Source of the DNA: Sporodiniella umbellata
Taxonomy: Eukaryota > Mucoromycota > Mucoromycetes > Mucorales > Rhizopodaceae
Direction: 5' to 3'
Length of the DNA stretch: 64,000 nt
Assembly (NCBI GenBank): GCA_025677835.1
Contig: JAIXMR010000082.1
Span: 1 to 64,000, forward strand
Translations under genes and position numbers: made by a program
Part shown: piece after piece, positions 12,028-22,108 of the stretch
Layout of the letters: each line of letters opens with the position of its first letter
Numbering within the stretch: position 1 is the stretch's first letter
Notes under the pieces: model-generated
Told to the model about the DNA's origin: nothing
Seen by the model: the letters and a program-made list of their open reading frames with translations, nothing else
Databases searched by the model: none

Positions 12028-13452
12028 ATGGCTCCTTTACGTCAATTAGAGTTTTATTCGGGAATTGGTGGCATGGTAAACCGAAAAGAAAACAAAGCGA
12101 AAGAGGGGAAAAAAAAAAAAAAATAAAGTAAACCGTTTTTTTTTTTAAAAAAAAAGCCCATTTGTCAATTGTAGCATTATGCTGCCACTCTTGCTGATTG
12201 GAACGTTGAAATAATAAAGGCATTCGATATCAATACTGTTGCCAACGAGGTTTGAATTAGTCTAAGAACATTGTCTTGCTGATAAAATAATCAGAAGCTA
12301 ATATTTTTTTTTTTTTTATTGTTTTACATTTTAGATCTACAAACACAATTTCGATCCCAAAACTGTTGGACAGGTGTGTGTCTATTTTTGGAACTTTTTA
12401 TTTTAAAAAAAAAACTCACACTTTATTTAGAAACTTATCGAAACACTTTCCATAAAACAATATGAGAATTTTGCGGCAGACGTTTGGACCATGTCACCAC
12501 CTTGCCAGCCATACACTAGAGTAGGACTTCAACAAGGAAGCGAAGACGCTCGAGCCAAAAGCTTCTTGTATCTACTTGAGGTTCTCAAGGAGATGAACAA
12601 CAAGCCGAGGTATATTCTTGTAGAGAATGTGAAGGGATTCGAGGTAAGAGAAGAAAACAAAAAGGGGGGGGCTAAAGTCAAACGGTTGATTATAATCTGA
12701 CTAGGAATCTGACTCAAGGGATATGTTGGTGGAAGCTTTGAAGGCGTGCGATTATAATTATCAAGAGTTTTTATTAACTCCTCTACAACTTGGTATCCCC
12801 AATTCCCGCATGAGATACTATTTACTGGCTAAATTGAAACCAAGTGAATTCGCAGTACCTGTTGTTGATCATATTTTGAATTGTATCCCGCTTTCAGAGA
12901 AAATGGCCAAGGCATTCGTCGATACTAGAGGCGAAGAGCATGTGGATAATAGCCTGGTAGAGCCAATTTCTGCCTATTTGGAAAACGATGCGGAAGGCAA
13001 GACTTTGTTATTGACTGATAAAGTCCTGGCAAAAAATAGCCATGTTTTTGATATCGTAAAGCCCAATAGTCGACGCAGTTGCTGCTTTACCAAAGGTTAC
13101 TTTCACTATGCTCAAGGCACGGGTTCTATTCTTCAAACCAATGTGGATCTAGATGTAAGACGACACTATACTGAAAGAGCATATACAAATTGATTGCTTT
13201 ACATAGACGCATGCTGTTTTTCAAGAGTCCTTAAAGTACAAAGGTGTGAATGAAGAAAAACAACTGGAGCTTCTGAGGCCCTTGGGGCTTCGGTATTTCT
13301 CACCCCGAGAGGTTGCTAATCTGATGGGATTCCCTCAAAACTTTACTTTCCCGGAAACAAGCTCGATAAAACAAAAGTATCGTACACTAGGAAACAGTAT
13401 CAATGTCAAACTGGTGTCTGAACTGATGCGCTATCTTTTAAAAGAACCCTAA
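12028..13452 (+). CDS. DNMT2: DNMT2/TRDMT1-type tRNA(Asp) cytosine-38 methyltransferase
   Basis: Exons 12028-12075, 12175-12249, 12335-12373, 12431-12643, 12705-13154 and 13207-13452 give 356 residues. All introns are phase 0. Motif I is LEFYSGIGGM, motif IV MSPPCQPYTR with the catalytic Cys, motif VI ENVKGFE, motif VIII IPNSRMRYYLLA, and the C-terminal motif X region ends near TLGNSINVKLVSE. The DNMT2 hallmark CFTKGY is present (nt about 13083-13100). Known family members methylate C38 of tRNA(Asp) in the cytoplasm and nucleus and protect tRNA from cleavage; DNA activity is weak or absent. The first three exons are very short (16, 25 and 13 codons). The length is slightly below the usual 380-400 residues, but every core motif is intact, so the enzyme is probably active. 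Confidence 0.95.
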
Positions 13453-13500
13453 AATGTGAAAAACAAATTGTCTACCCAGGGTGTTTCTTTTAAGGGGCCA

Positions 13501-13540
13501 TGGATATATATATATATATATGTTTTTTTTTTTTTTAAAA
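13501..13540. repeat. (TA)n followed by T/A tract
   Basis: About ten TA dinucleotides then a T14-A4 tract fill the 106-bp junction between the convergent DNMT2 and LTV1 genes, probably in their 3' regions. Confidence 0.6.
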
Positions 13541-13558
13541 GGTTTATTACAAATCAAT

Positions 13559-15378
13559 TTACATAATGGTGGTAGTTGCTTGAGCCTGTCGTTGTTGTTG
13601 AAGAACTCTCTTTTGACGGTTGTGTTCATCTTTAAAGATGGCTTGATTTGTCTTTTTCTCTTCTCTTCTGTTCTTTTTAGCCTCCTTGGCAGCATTCTTT
13701 CGTGCTTTCTTTTCTTCTTTTGATTCTGCCTTTGAACGGGCCACGCCTTTGTTTTCAGGTATTATTCTCTCTCCTTCCTCCTCCTCCTCCTCCTCCTCCT
13801 CCTCTTCTTCTTCTTCTGCCTCTGCTTCTTTCTTTGATTGTTTACGCTCTACTTCGACCAGGATGGGCATACCTGTCTTTGGGTCGATTTTGATTCTTCT
13901 TTGGGGTCCACGGTCGTTGATCAAAGAGGGGTGGTTTTCCAAATTTGAGTAAGTAGAGATAATTGTTTGACAGTCCCAGGTGGCTCTTTTTCTTTCGGTA
14001 GGTCTCTGAGGCATGGATTCCAAAGCCTCTCTTGTCAAAGGGGTTTTTGTATGAGACGCTAATGCTTCTCGCGTGAGTTTTGTTGAGCTACTTCCTTCTT
14101 GGTTGATCTCGGGTTTAATCAGACTTTGACGGATGGTATCCAGCTTTTGTACGGATGACTCTCCTTCCAATTTGGGCTGCATCTTTTTGCCCACAATTTC
14201 GTATTTATCTAAAAAGTCATCAAGAATGGCATCGAAGTCAGCTCTTTCGATAGCATCCGGTTCTACCTCTTCTTCATCCTCCTCGTCTTCGTATTCTTCT
14301 TCGATTTTTTCAAAGCGATCATCCAGTAAACGCAATTGGGTGTTACGATGCATGGTGGAAGAAGATACAGAGAATCCGGTTGCTCTTGATTGTCTATCAA
14401 AGGCATCGTCATCCAGCTCATCATCACTTCCACCTGATTTACGGTTCTGACTCAATTTGAACCTAAAGAAAGAGAGGAGTCAACTAACCGATTTCTATAC
14501 AGTTGGGTGCTTGTATCGTTTACTTTTTGAAAGCATCTTCCCAGTTATAATCCCCTTCTTGTTCTGGTTCATGATCTACTTGTTCATATTCTTCTTCCGA
14601 ATCGTAATATTCTTCGTCTTCAGCAGGATCGTAAGCTTCACCTTCAGCATTCAACGTATCGAAAAAGTCTTCGTCCAACTCGTTATCTACATATTCTTCA
14701 TCTGAAAGCGCCTCCAATACTTCTCTCAATCTGGGATCCATATCGGGTTGTAATCCGTTATCGAGACCCGTCGATTGGTTCATAACACCCACACTCATCT
14801 CAACATTAGAGGGGAGCACGTTGGAGGGGAGCTCAAACAGGTTGGGGTTCTTTTGAGGTCGATCCTCATCGTCTTTAAAGATCGATTGGTCCATTGTCTT
14901 TGGTTTGTCTTTTTTAGAGGAACTTGCTTCCAAAAAAACAGAATCAACAGCACCAATCGGTTTCAAATGCTGTGTATAATCGTATTCGGAATCGTCGAAA
15001 TAGATACCCTGCAACGCAGCTTGCCCAATACGTCTACATTTTTTTTTTAAAAAAAAAAAAAAAAAAAAAGAGGAAATGAGTGGAATGATTCTCTTTTGCT
15101 TTCGAAACACTTTACTGATCGATTTCGTCTTGGGTCAGTTTTTGTGGTTTGGCTCTAACTCGGTCAATTTCTTCTTGTGTTTTGAACTACAAACAGGTAA
15201 GCTTGGAAAACTACAAATTTAGATTAAGCTTCTTTACTTTTAGTTGATTAGAAGGCAAGACTTCATGCAACACACGATCAGGGGCTTCAGAGTCATTAAT
15301 AAGAGGATCCTTTTGAGATCTGTGCACAACATGAAAATGTTTGGCGGTCTTTTTGTCAAGAAAAGGCTTTTTTCCCAT
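13559..15378 (-). CDS. LTV1: LTV1-like 40S ribosome biogenesis/export factor
   Basis: Minus-strand exons 15378-15238, 15186-15116, 15033-14524 and 14462-13559 give 541 residues. The N-terminus MGKKPFLDKK, followed by HFHVVHRSQKDPL, is the conserved LTV1 opening. The middle is acidic (repeated Asp/Glu-Tyr stretches) and the C-terminus is strongly charged, with a run of about 16 Glu (nt about 13780-13825) and Lys/Glu helices, as in other LTV1 proteins. LTV1 binds pre-40S particles near the beak (uS3/eS10), and its phosphorylation and release allow cytoplasmic maturation; yeast links it to nuclear export. The Glu run comes from a CTC/TTC microsatellite that may vary in length between strains. 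The 3' end lies about 106 bp from that of DNMT2, facing it. Confidence 0.9.
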
Positions 15379-15838
15379 TGTTTGATAGTTTTCGTTTAGA
15401 ATAAAAAAAAAAAAAAAAAGTTTATCTTTTCTCTCTTCTGTCGCTATCTCTTCCTTTCTGGTTGTTCTTGGAGTGTCTGTAGAGTATGTGCATTCTGTCA
15501 AAAAAAAAAAAAAAAAAAAACATGTGGCTTAGGGTAAAACGATTGGTACGGGAATTTAATCACTGTCAATGCAAACACTAAGTCTGTTCTGCTATTACAA
15601 AGAGATTGCATATTTTTATTTATAAAGTAGAGAGTTATTTGCCCTTTTGAAGCAAAGTTATTTATAGAAAATAGAGGGAGAGGTAACCTTTTTTGTCTGC
15701 AGTGTGCATACGATGAACTTGTGATTTTATGCCATAACAAATACCTTCTTTTTTACTAAAGGAAATAGCTTTTAAGAGGACATTGACACATTAAGAAAGC
15801 AAATGCGTGTGTAAAGTAAAAGTATATTTTAAATTAAT
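15379..15838. other. Spacer between LTV1 and NAA50
   Basis: LTV1 upstream region plus NAA50 3' region. Holds A/T runs (15401-15419, 15499-15520) and no gene I can support. Confidence 0.5.
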
Positions 15839-16531
15839 TTAGAAACGAACGATAGGTCGAGTTAGGATGTAGGCGTCTTTGCTTTCGTTTAGTTTGTAAT
15901 AATCATGTTCGATGGCCTCTATACGAAAGCCGTTACGTAGGTAGAAACGAATAGCCTTTTCGTTAGTTGTCTGAGCATGTAAATAGATGGAAGTAATGAA
16001 GGGATTTGTTGCTCTGCTGGCTACGTTCAGGATGTAGTCTATTAATATTCGCCCTATGTGTATATTGTGATGTGTTTATTCACCAAGAAAGTATTGTACA
16101 TATATATGTTGAGATGTGAATATCTACCTAAACCTAGACTTCTATAGTTCCATAAGATGCCAAGTGTCATCATGTAAAGTTTGGCGGTAAAACTACCTAA
16201 TTGGTCTCTTTCCAAGCGACAGCAAATACCACCTACACAGTAGTTGTCGTAATAAACTTTTTTTCGGTTAAAAAAAAAAGAAGACCCAATAAACAAAAAG
16301 AAAAAAAGAGAAAGAGAGATGGCCAAATGGTGTGTGAGGAAGTTATTTTTTATTGCTATTTTATGATGAAGTATTACTTAGTTTTGCTAAATCGCCCGAA
16401 TTCAAAACATATTCATAAAAGTTAGAACCATAAGTTACTGGAAATACCCTCTTGTGTAGTTCCTTTAACTGAGGCAATGTCTCTAGTGTCACATCAACAA
16501 GTGATATTCGAGGAGTAATGGCGATCAACAT
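15839..16531 (-). CDS. NAA50: NAA50-type N-alpha-acetyltransferase (GNAT fold)
   Basis: Minus-strand exons 16531-16378, 16256-16128 and 16053-15839 give 165 residues, close to the 169 of human NAA50. Motifs match the family in order: ISLVDVT, then KELHKRVFPVTY, GGICCR, LYMMTLG, the acetyl-CoA loop RSLGLG (RxxGxG), IYLHAQTTNEKAI and FYLRNGF, then HDYYK. NAA50 acetylates N-terminal Met of Met-Lys/Val/Leu-type proteins, usually bound to the NatA complex at the ribosome, and in animals supports sister-chromatid cohesion. Introns are phase 1. The start ATG at 16531 is chosen because the reading immediately upstream enters a poly-T tract with an ACAG acceptor; an upstream 5' UTR exon is possible. 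Confidence 0.92.
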
Positions 16532-16635
16532 GAAAACATTGAGAAAATACCTGTAAAAAAAAAAAAAAAAAAACCAAAAAAAAAAAAGACAAAAAAAGGT
16601 GATGTAACCTGTCAGATCCAGTTACATCTCCGCCG

Positions 16636-17091
16636 TTAGCTTGATCTTGAAAGAGACCATTGCGTTAAACTGGCAACGCACCGTAAGTACCAGAAGACAT
16701 CCTTCTATAGAAACAACCAAGATAAAAAATAAAAATAAAAAAAACAGCCTGTGATAAAAGAACAATAGATAAACGCGTAGGTATGGAAATGGGATTTTGA
16801 TAGATGAGAGAGAGCACAAGAAGGATTTACTTGCTGGCTAACGCGTAACTGCAAACAGCCAATACTGTTCTTTAAAGCGAATACAACATAGGCTCTAGAG
16901 CGATCTATACTTTCCACATGCTACAGATATCACCTGGGTGTCTTTTTCAAAAAAAAAAAAAAAAAAGTACTTTTTACAGAACCTATTTATTTTATACTGG
17001 TTACGAGTCACTTTTATTGTAAATAGCTGTGTACAATTGGCTCGTATTTAAGTTTTGTGTGACGTTTAGATAACTCGAAAAAAGTAAACAT
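16636..17091 (-). CDS. Candidate 71-residue spliced micro-gene upstream of NAA50
   Basis: Minus-strand exons 17091-17035, 16920-16831 and 16704-16636 join in phase 0 (donors GTACAC and GTAAAT; acceptors TAG and TAG). They encode 71 residues from ATG to TAA, with segments such as RSRAYVVFALKNSIG and DVFWYLRCVAS. I do not recognise it. The TATAAAATAAATAG element at about 17000 lies within the first proposed intron, so these segments could instead be 5' leader exons of NAA50 read by chance. Only the matched phases and sensible composition support it. Confidence 0.3.
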
Positions 17092-17283
17092 AAAATAACT
17101 GTTGTTTTTATGAGATCATTTGCTAATTAGGTTATGATTTTTTAGTGTTAAAAGAGCATTGAGCTAATGCTAATTTGTGTTTATCAAAAACAAAAGCCAA
17201 AAAAAGCATTTTTTCATCTTTCAACAGTTTACGATCTGTTAGACTTTGGCTGAGCAAATCATGCAACGCGTAATTGACTCAAC

Positions 17284-17316
<33 letters not shown>

Positions 17317-18592
17317 CCGGTTTTTATTTGAGATTCCTTCTTTCTTTTGTTTCATTCACTTCATTTTAATTTTTATGACTGTTATTTGTTAAAGCGTTTA
17401 GTAAAAAAACAAAAAAAAAAGGTGTAGTCGAGGGGGCATTGAATCGGCCAAAAGAAAGGTTTTGGGTGTATAAAAAGAGAGTCATCCAAAGAAAATTTCC
17501 AAATTTTGACACATGAACCTTTTTTGATTTTTGTGTAATCTATTACAAGAACAATTTTTAAACATTATCTTGAGAAACAAGAAAATGAACAAATTCTAGC
17601 TTATTTTCTAAGAGAGCCTTCAGTTTATTATGCTTGTGTTTCCAATGCCCATTGAATTACTTTTGTAAGATGTGGAATTGTTTTAAAAAAGAAAGATAAT
17701 AAATCTGAGTTTTTTTTTTTTTTTTTTTTTTTTTTGCTCTGTCATTTGATACATAATCTAACCAAAAGATTTTTATTTCTGCGTGTCAAGAAGTTTAGCA
17801 TATTTCAATAATTTACATTTTCGGAAAAAGGTGAAATCAAATTCTTTCATTTCACTTGTTTGTGTATAATTGCTCTTTCGAGTGTTATTCTGTAAGACTC
17901 GTGCTGTTGTGTAATAGATGTTCATAGCTGAGTATTACACCAAAGGGACAGATAGAGAAAGACTCTGTGCAGACTAAGAGAGCGGAGAGACCAAAATATC
18001 CTGTCTTTTGTTTCAAGAGAAAGTCGTACACACTAGAATAATTTTTTTTTTTTTTTTTTTTTTTACACTCTATCTTTGTTAAAACCATCTGCTGTGTACA
18101 TATGCAGTGTATTATTTATTGTTTCTCTTTAAAAGAAAGACAAAGAAACTTTTTGTTTTCAATTGGGTCACTTTTTTTTGTCTATAAATTATCTTCTTGC
18201 TCGATCTAAATAAAGAAAAGATAATAAAAACCTTCTTTTTTAGGGTAAAAAAGAGGTCCCAGGGTCTCTATTCCAAGACAGATTCTATAAAAGCACTAAT
18301 TATTATTATTAGTATTATTATTATTATTGTTATTAGCATTACTCGTATTACTGTTCTTATGCTTGTTTTATAATGAAACCTTGGGTTCTTTTCTTTTTCA
18401 TTTGAGGTACATACACGCATCTGCTTTCTTTATAATAACAATTAGCGCAGAACAAGAGAAATCCAAGGGTTACTCAAGCTAAATTGTCACAAGCGTATTT
18501 ATCACTCCATAGCCTTTTTTTTTTGTTTCCGATAGAACTTTCTACGCCATGTTTTCCCATATTTTAGACTTTTGGGGTTACATTCGCTTTTG

Positions 18593-18626
<34 letters not shown>

Positions 18627-18666
18627 AGACGTGCAAGTATATCAGCGTGTGTGCAACTCTGTGGGG

Positions 18667-18699
<33 letters not shown>

Positions 18700-18811
18700 C
18701 AAAAAGATTTAAAAATCAATAGAAATAAACTTTTTTTTTAAAAAAAATAGTTGATTCTTTTTATTTGCTTTATTACAACAACAACAACAACAAAATAGAC
18801 TCTAGTATTGA
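17092..18811. other. AT-rich spacer with long homopolymers
   Basis: No gene supported. Holds a T12-A18 palindrome (about 17284-17316), long T runs (17710-17735, 18042-18064), a degenerate TAT-trinucleotide tract (18298-18360), an A33 run (18593-18625) facing a T28 run (18672-18699), and an (ACA)n leader (18776-18793) just before the methyltransferase start. The last part probably holds that gene's promoter. Confidence 0.5.
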
Positions 18812-20114
18812 ATGGGAATCACTTCTTCATGCGATAAACATTCTTTTGAAAAAAGACCTCTAAAGAAAAAGCTATTCAAAAAGGCAGCCAAGAACAATAC
18901 AGTGGCCTCTTTAGCCGATTCGAGTTGCAGTCAACAATCGATTCTTGCACAAAAATATCGTTATATTCATGGCAGAAAACATCACGAAGATGAACAGATC
19001 GGTTACGTTTTACCCAGCGACGATGATGGTACGCTCTCTGAATGGCGTTTGATGTGTTTTGTTAACTTTTTTTTAAAAAAAAATGTAGAGGCAGATCGAA
19101 TGCATCAACAGCATTGGATATTGAAATATATCTTTGGAAGGTAACAGAAATAGATGACATTTTGTTCAATCCATTGATCTTTTTTTATAGTAACTTTCAA
19201 GCACCTGTTCACGATCAATTAGAAAATGGAATCACTGTCTTGGATTCTGCCTGTGGACCTGCTACATGGACGCTGGAAATGGCCAAAGTCTATCCAAATT
19301 CAACTTTTGAAGGAGTGGATATCTCCCCCCTATTTCCAGAAAATATCAAGCCTCAAAACACTTCATTTCATCTCGGAAATATTGCCAAACGACTTCCTTT
19401 CGAAGACAACACGTTTGATTATATCCATCAGCGTTTGGTCTTTATTGGCTTGACAAAAACAGAGTGGGAAAATGTAAGTTGTTCAAAAAAAAAAAAAAAA
19501 AAATTCATGTCTTTCTTTACGGTAGAACCTATTGGAACTCTATCGTATCCTGAAGCCTGGGGGTCAGATCGAACTTGTTGAGGTATCTATCTCTTGTGCT
19601 TGTTTGTTACTAACGAAAGGTATCCTCTAGCCTGTGATAGAATTAGATAACTGTGGACCTTTAACCAAAAAAAACCAAGAAGCATGTAAAAACATTTAGT
19701 GAGATACCAACCAACGAAAATAACCTAAAACGTATGTTATAGTAAACAGTGTGATGTTAAGTCGTGATATGTGCCCTAATATTGGCAAAGAGCTCGAAAA
19801 AAATCTTCTCTTTGCTGGCTTTGAGAATATTACGGTCTTTAGCAAGAAGCTGCCTATCAATCATGGTGGTAAAGCAGGCGAACTTTGGTGGTAAAATAAC
19901 ATTGACTGTTTTCTCTGACAAGCCTAAAATCTTTTTTAGGCAAGATTTTAAACATCTAAGTCTCAATCTCAGACCGGTGATGGCTCAAAAGAATCCCGAA
20001 TTTGAAGATGCTGAACAATTTGAAGCTTATCTTGATAAAAGTGCTGAAGAATGTAAACAATATCAAACTTTCTCTTCTTGGTTTATAAATTATGGAACAA
20101 AACCGATGGTTTAA
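18812..20114 (+). CDS. Class I SAM-dependent methyltransferase
   Basis: Exons 18812-19028, 19089-19140, 19191-19473, 19526-19582, 19631-19685, 19743-19890 and 19940-20114 give 328 residues. The N-terminal 75 residues are basic and Ser-rich, probably disordered. The Rossmann-fold motifs follow: motif I VLDSACGPATWTLEMA, motif II GVDISPLFP, motif III region NIAKRLPFEDNTFDYIHQR, then LLELYRILKPGGQIELVEP. This arrangement matches the fungal UMTA/LaeA-like methyltransferases, a family with diverse and mostly unassigned substrates. Motif I has SACG where VGCG is commoner. The fifth exon ends in a split codon and joins 57 nt downstream. The substrate cannot be inferred from context. Confidence 0.88.
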
Positions 20115-20594
20115 AACAAACCCTATCCACCCATCCATCTATCTATGTAGATATACATACCTCTATTATACACATTTGTATTATTTAATACACTTCATAC
20201 AAAAGTAACATCTGTAACACAACACTTCATCACTGATCTAAGCCATCCCATTGTAACAATAAAATCTATATTTATCATCTTATGTGAAAACGATCGATCC
20301 TTTTTCCTGTACAAAAGTGAGCTGATCTTTTTTTTTTTTAAAAGGGGGTCCAAGCTCAAAAAAAAAAAAAAAAAAAAAAAAGACGTCATCACCCATTTTA
20401 CTTTTTTTTTTTTAAAAGACCCTTTGTTACTGCGACTCTGAAAACAGAGAAAGAAAGAGAGAGAGAGGGGGGGGGGGAGAGAGAGAGGATGGGTTTTAAA
20501 GGCCGTTGGGGAACAAGGTCCCCCCCCTTTTTTTTTTTTTTCTTTTTTTCTTTTTTTTTTTTTTTTTTTTTTTGGTTTTATCCAGTGGTTAAAG
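20115..20594. other. Spacer with purine/pyrimidine tracts
   Basis: No gene. Contains A23 (20359-20381), a GA/G-rich tract (20450-20488), C7 and long T runs (20528-20575) leading directly to the next start codon. Confidence 0.55.
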
Positions 20595-21826
20595 ATGAGA
20601 ATAAGAGAATTACCCAGTTCGATTCAAAAGCTGATTGATAAAGAAGTCAAGAGACGACATACAGAGAATGAAAAGATTGTAAAGAAATGTCAAGCGTTGG
20701 GGTATAGGGTTCAAGAAGACGAGATATGTTCTTTGATGTTTCAAGCGTATGATCAAGCGTACGATATGTTGAGAAAAGATCAAGCGATAAATACCGAGAC
20801 GGCAAGTCATAGAACGTACGCGTTGCATCGTACTTGCAATCAGTCGAGTAAATGGCAAGGGATAACAAAATGTATGTTCTGATAGATATATGTGTGTATA
20901 TATAGTTGAAAAGGTACGGGAGGAAGAGTTAAAGAAGGAATGGAAAGAGAGCTATCTGAAGAAAGAACCGGTCGAGATTGTATGCACGCGAGAAAAACTG
21001 AGTGCTAAACTAGATGTAGAGTATCAAGACTGTACCTCGATCCAGACCCTAGGCCATCGTCAGTTCAACATTTTACCTTATGAAACCCCTGAGGAACAAG
21101 AAGAGACGGTATGTTATCAACAGATTGTCTATCAACTCTCTTGGATCCATCGAGAATACAACGTTGATTTTGCTGGCACGATGGTATTTAAGAAAAGACC
21201 CCTTCAGATCTTTGATTTCTCGGTGGGCGGTAAGAAAAAAAAAAAAAAGCAAGTGTAGATAGTGACCAAGGATCTCTAGAACATCTCAAGCGATTGGATC
21301 CAAGACCTTTTCATTTTAACGTCTTGCGTTGTTATCGAAAACCAGTCAGTCGTAAGTGACTCAAAATCAAACAAGCACTTACCGTTTGATAGCGCGTTTA
21401 GAAGTTACCAACAATCAAAAGATCATTTATATCAAACGTGTGCTGTTGAATCGATTAAGTAAAATTTTTAGAGATTTTAGTTTTTTTTCTTAAAAAAAAA
21501 AGAGAATCTGTTAGACTAAAGTAGGATTGGAATTGATGGCCGAAACATTATTACAAAAAAAAAAAAAAATCCTTTTTTTTTTTTTTTTGGGTGGGTTAGA
21601 TGAACAGTTGGGTACGCACTATCGTTATATTCCTTGGAAGACATTGGCTTTACCGGAAACAACCCTAGAAAAAAAAAAGGTGTATGTGGTGCACCACTGG
21701 CCTCTGCAAAACTTTGACGAGCGGGTGGTGACGCTCAAAAAGAGTGTGGATAGTATTATGGCTCAGTTGGATCAAATTATGTTTGTGAAAGTAAAGCAAG
21801 AAGAAAGTAAAGCAAGAAGAAAGTAA
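20595..21826 (+). CDS. Orphan protein of unknown function, 353 residues
   Basis: Exons 20595-20871, 20906-21229, 21259-21351, 21393-21458 and 21525-21826; all introns are phase 1 and short (29-66 nt). The product is charged, with an N-terminal helical region (start MRIRELPSSIQKLIDKEVK), a middle section with conserved-looking HRQFNILPYETPEEQEE and WIHREYNVDFAG, and a Lys-rich C-terminus. I do not recognise a family. Exon 5 reads through an A15 run and a T16 run (21555-21589), giving Lys then Phe repeats; this is odd for a conserved protein and could hide an intron or an assembly length error, although the frame is kept on both sides. The acceptor of exon 5 could also be 3 nt upstream in the same frame. 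The gene is probably real, but its function is unknown. Confidence 0.65.
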
Positions 21827-21860
21827 AGAAATAAAAAAAGTAATTTTGACTTTATTGAAA

Positions 21861-21892
<32 letters not shown>

Positions 21893-21967
21893 AGAGGGGA
21901 AAAAGTAGAAAAAAAAAAAAAAAAAAAAAGAGAGAGAGAGAGATTAACGTATTAAAAACAAGCGTAA

Positions 21968-22035
<68 letters not shown>

Positions 22036-22108
22036 ATAATAGTAAGAGTAGTGGTGATGACGACTTCTAAAGGGTGTGTGTTACAGGTGTGATATCAAAG
22101 AGGTAGGT
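21827..22108. repeat. Poly-A, purine and (TAG)n microsatellite spacer
   Basis: A28 then G8 (21859-21893), A19 and (GA)n, then about 22 copies of TAG at 21968-22034. It lies between convergent 3' ends of the orphan gene and the GT2 gene. Such repeats are prone to length change. Confidence 0.8.

Noticed and set aside
21968..22034. CRISPR-like regular repeat
   Set aside because: It is a simple trinucleotide microsatellite without spacers, in a eukaryotic genome.
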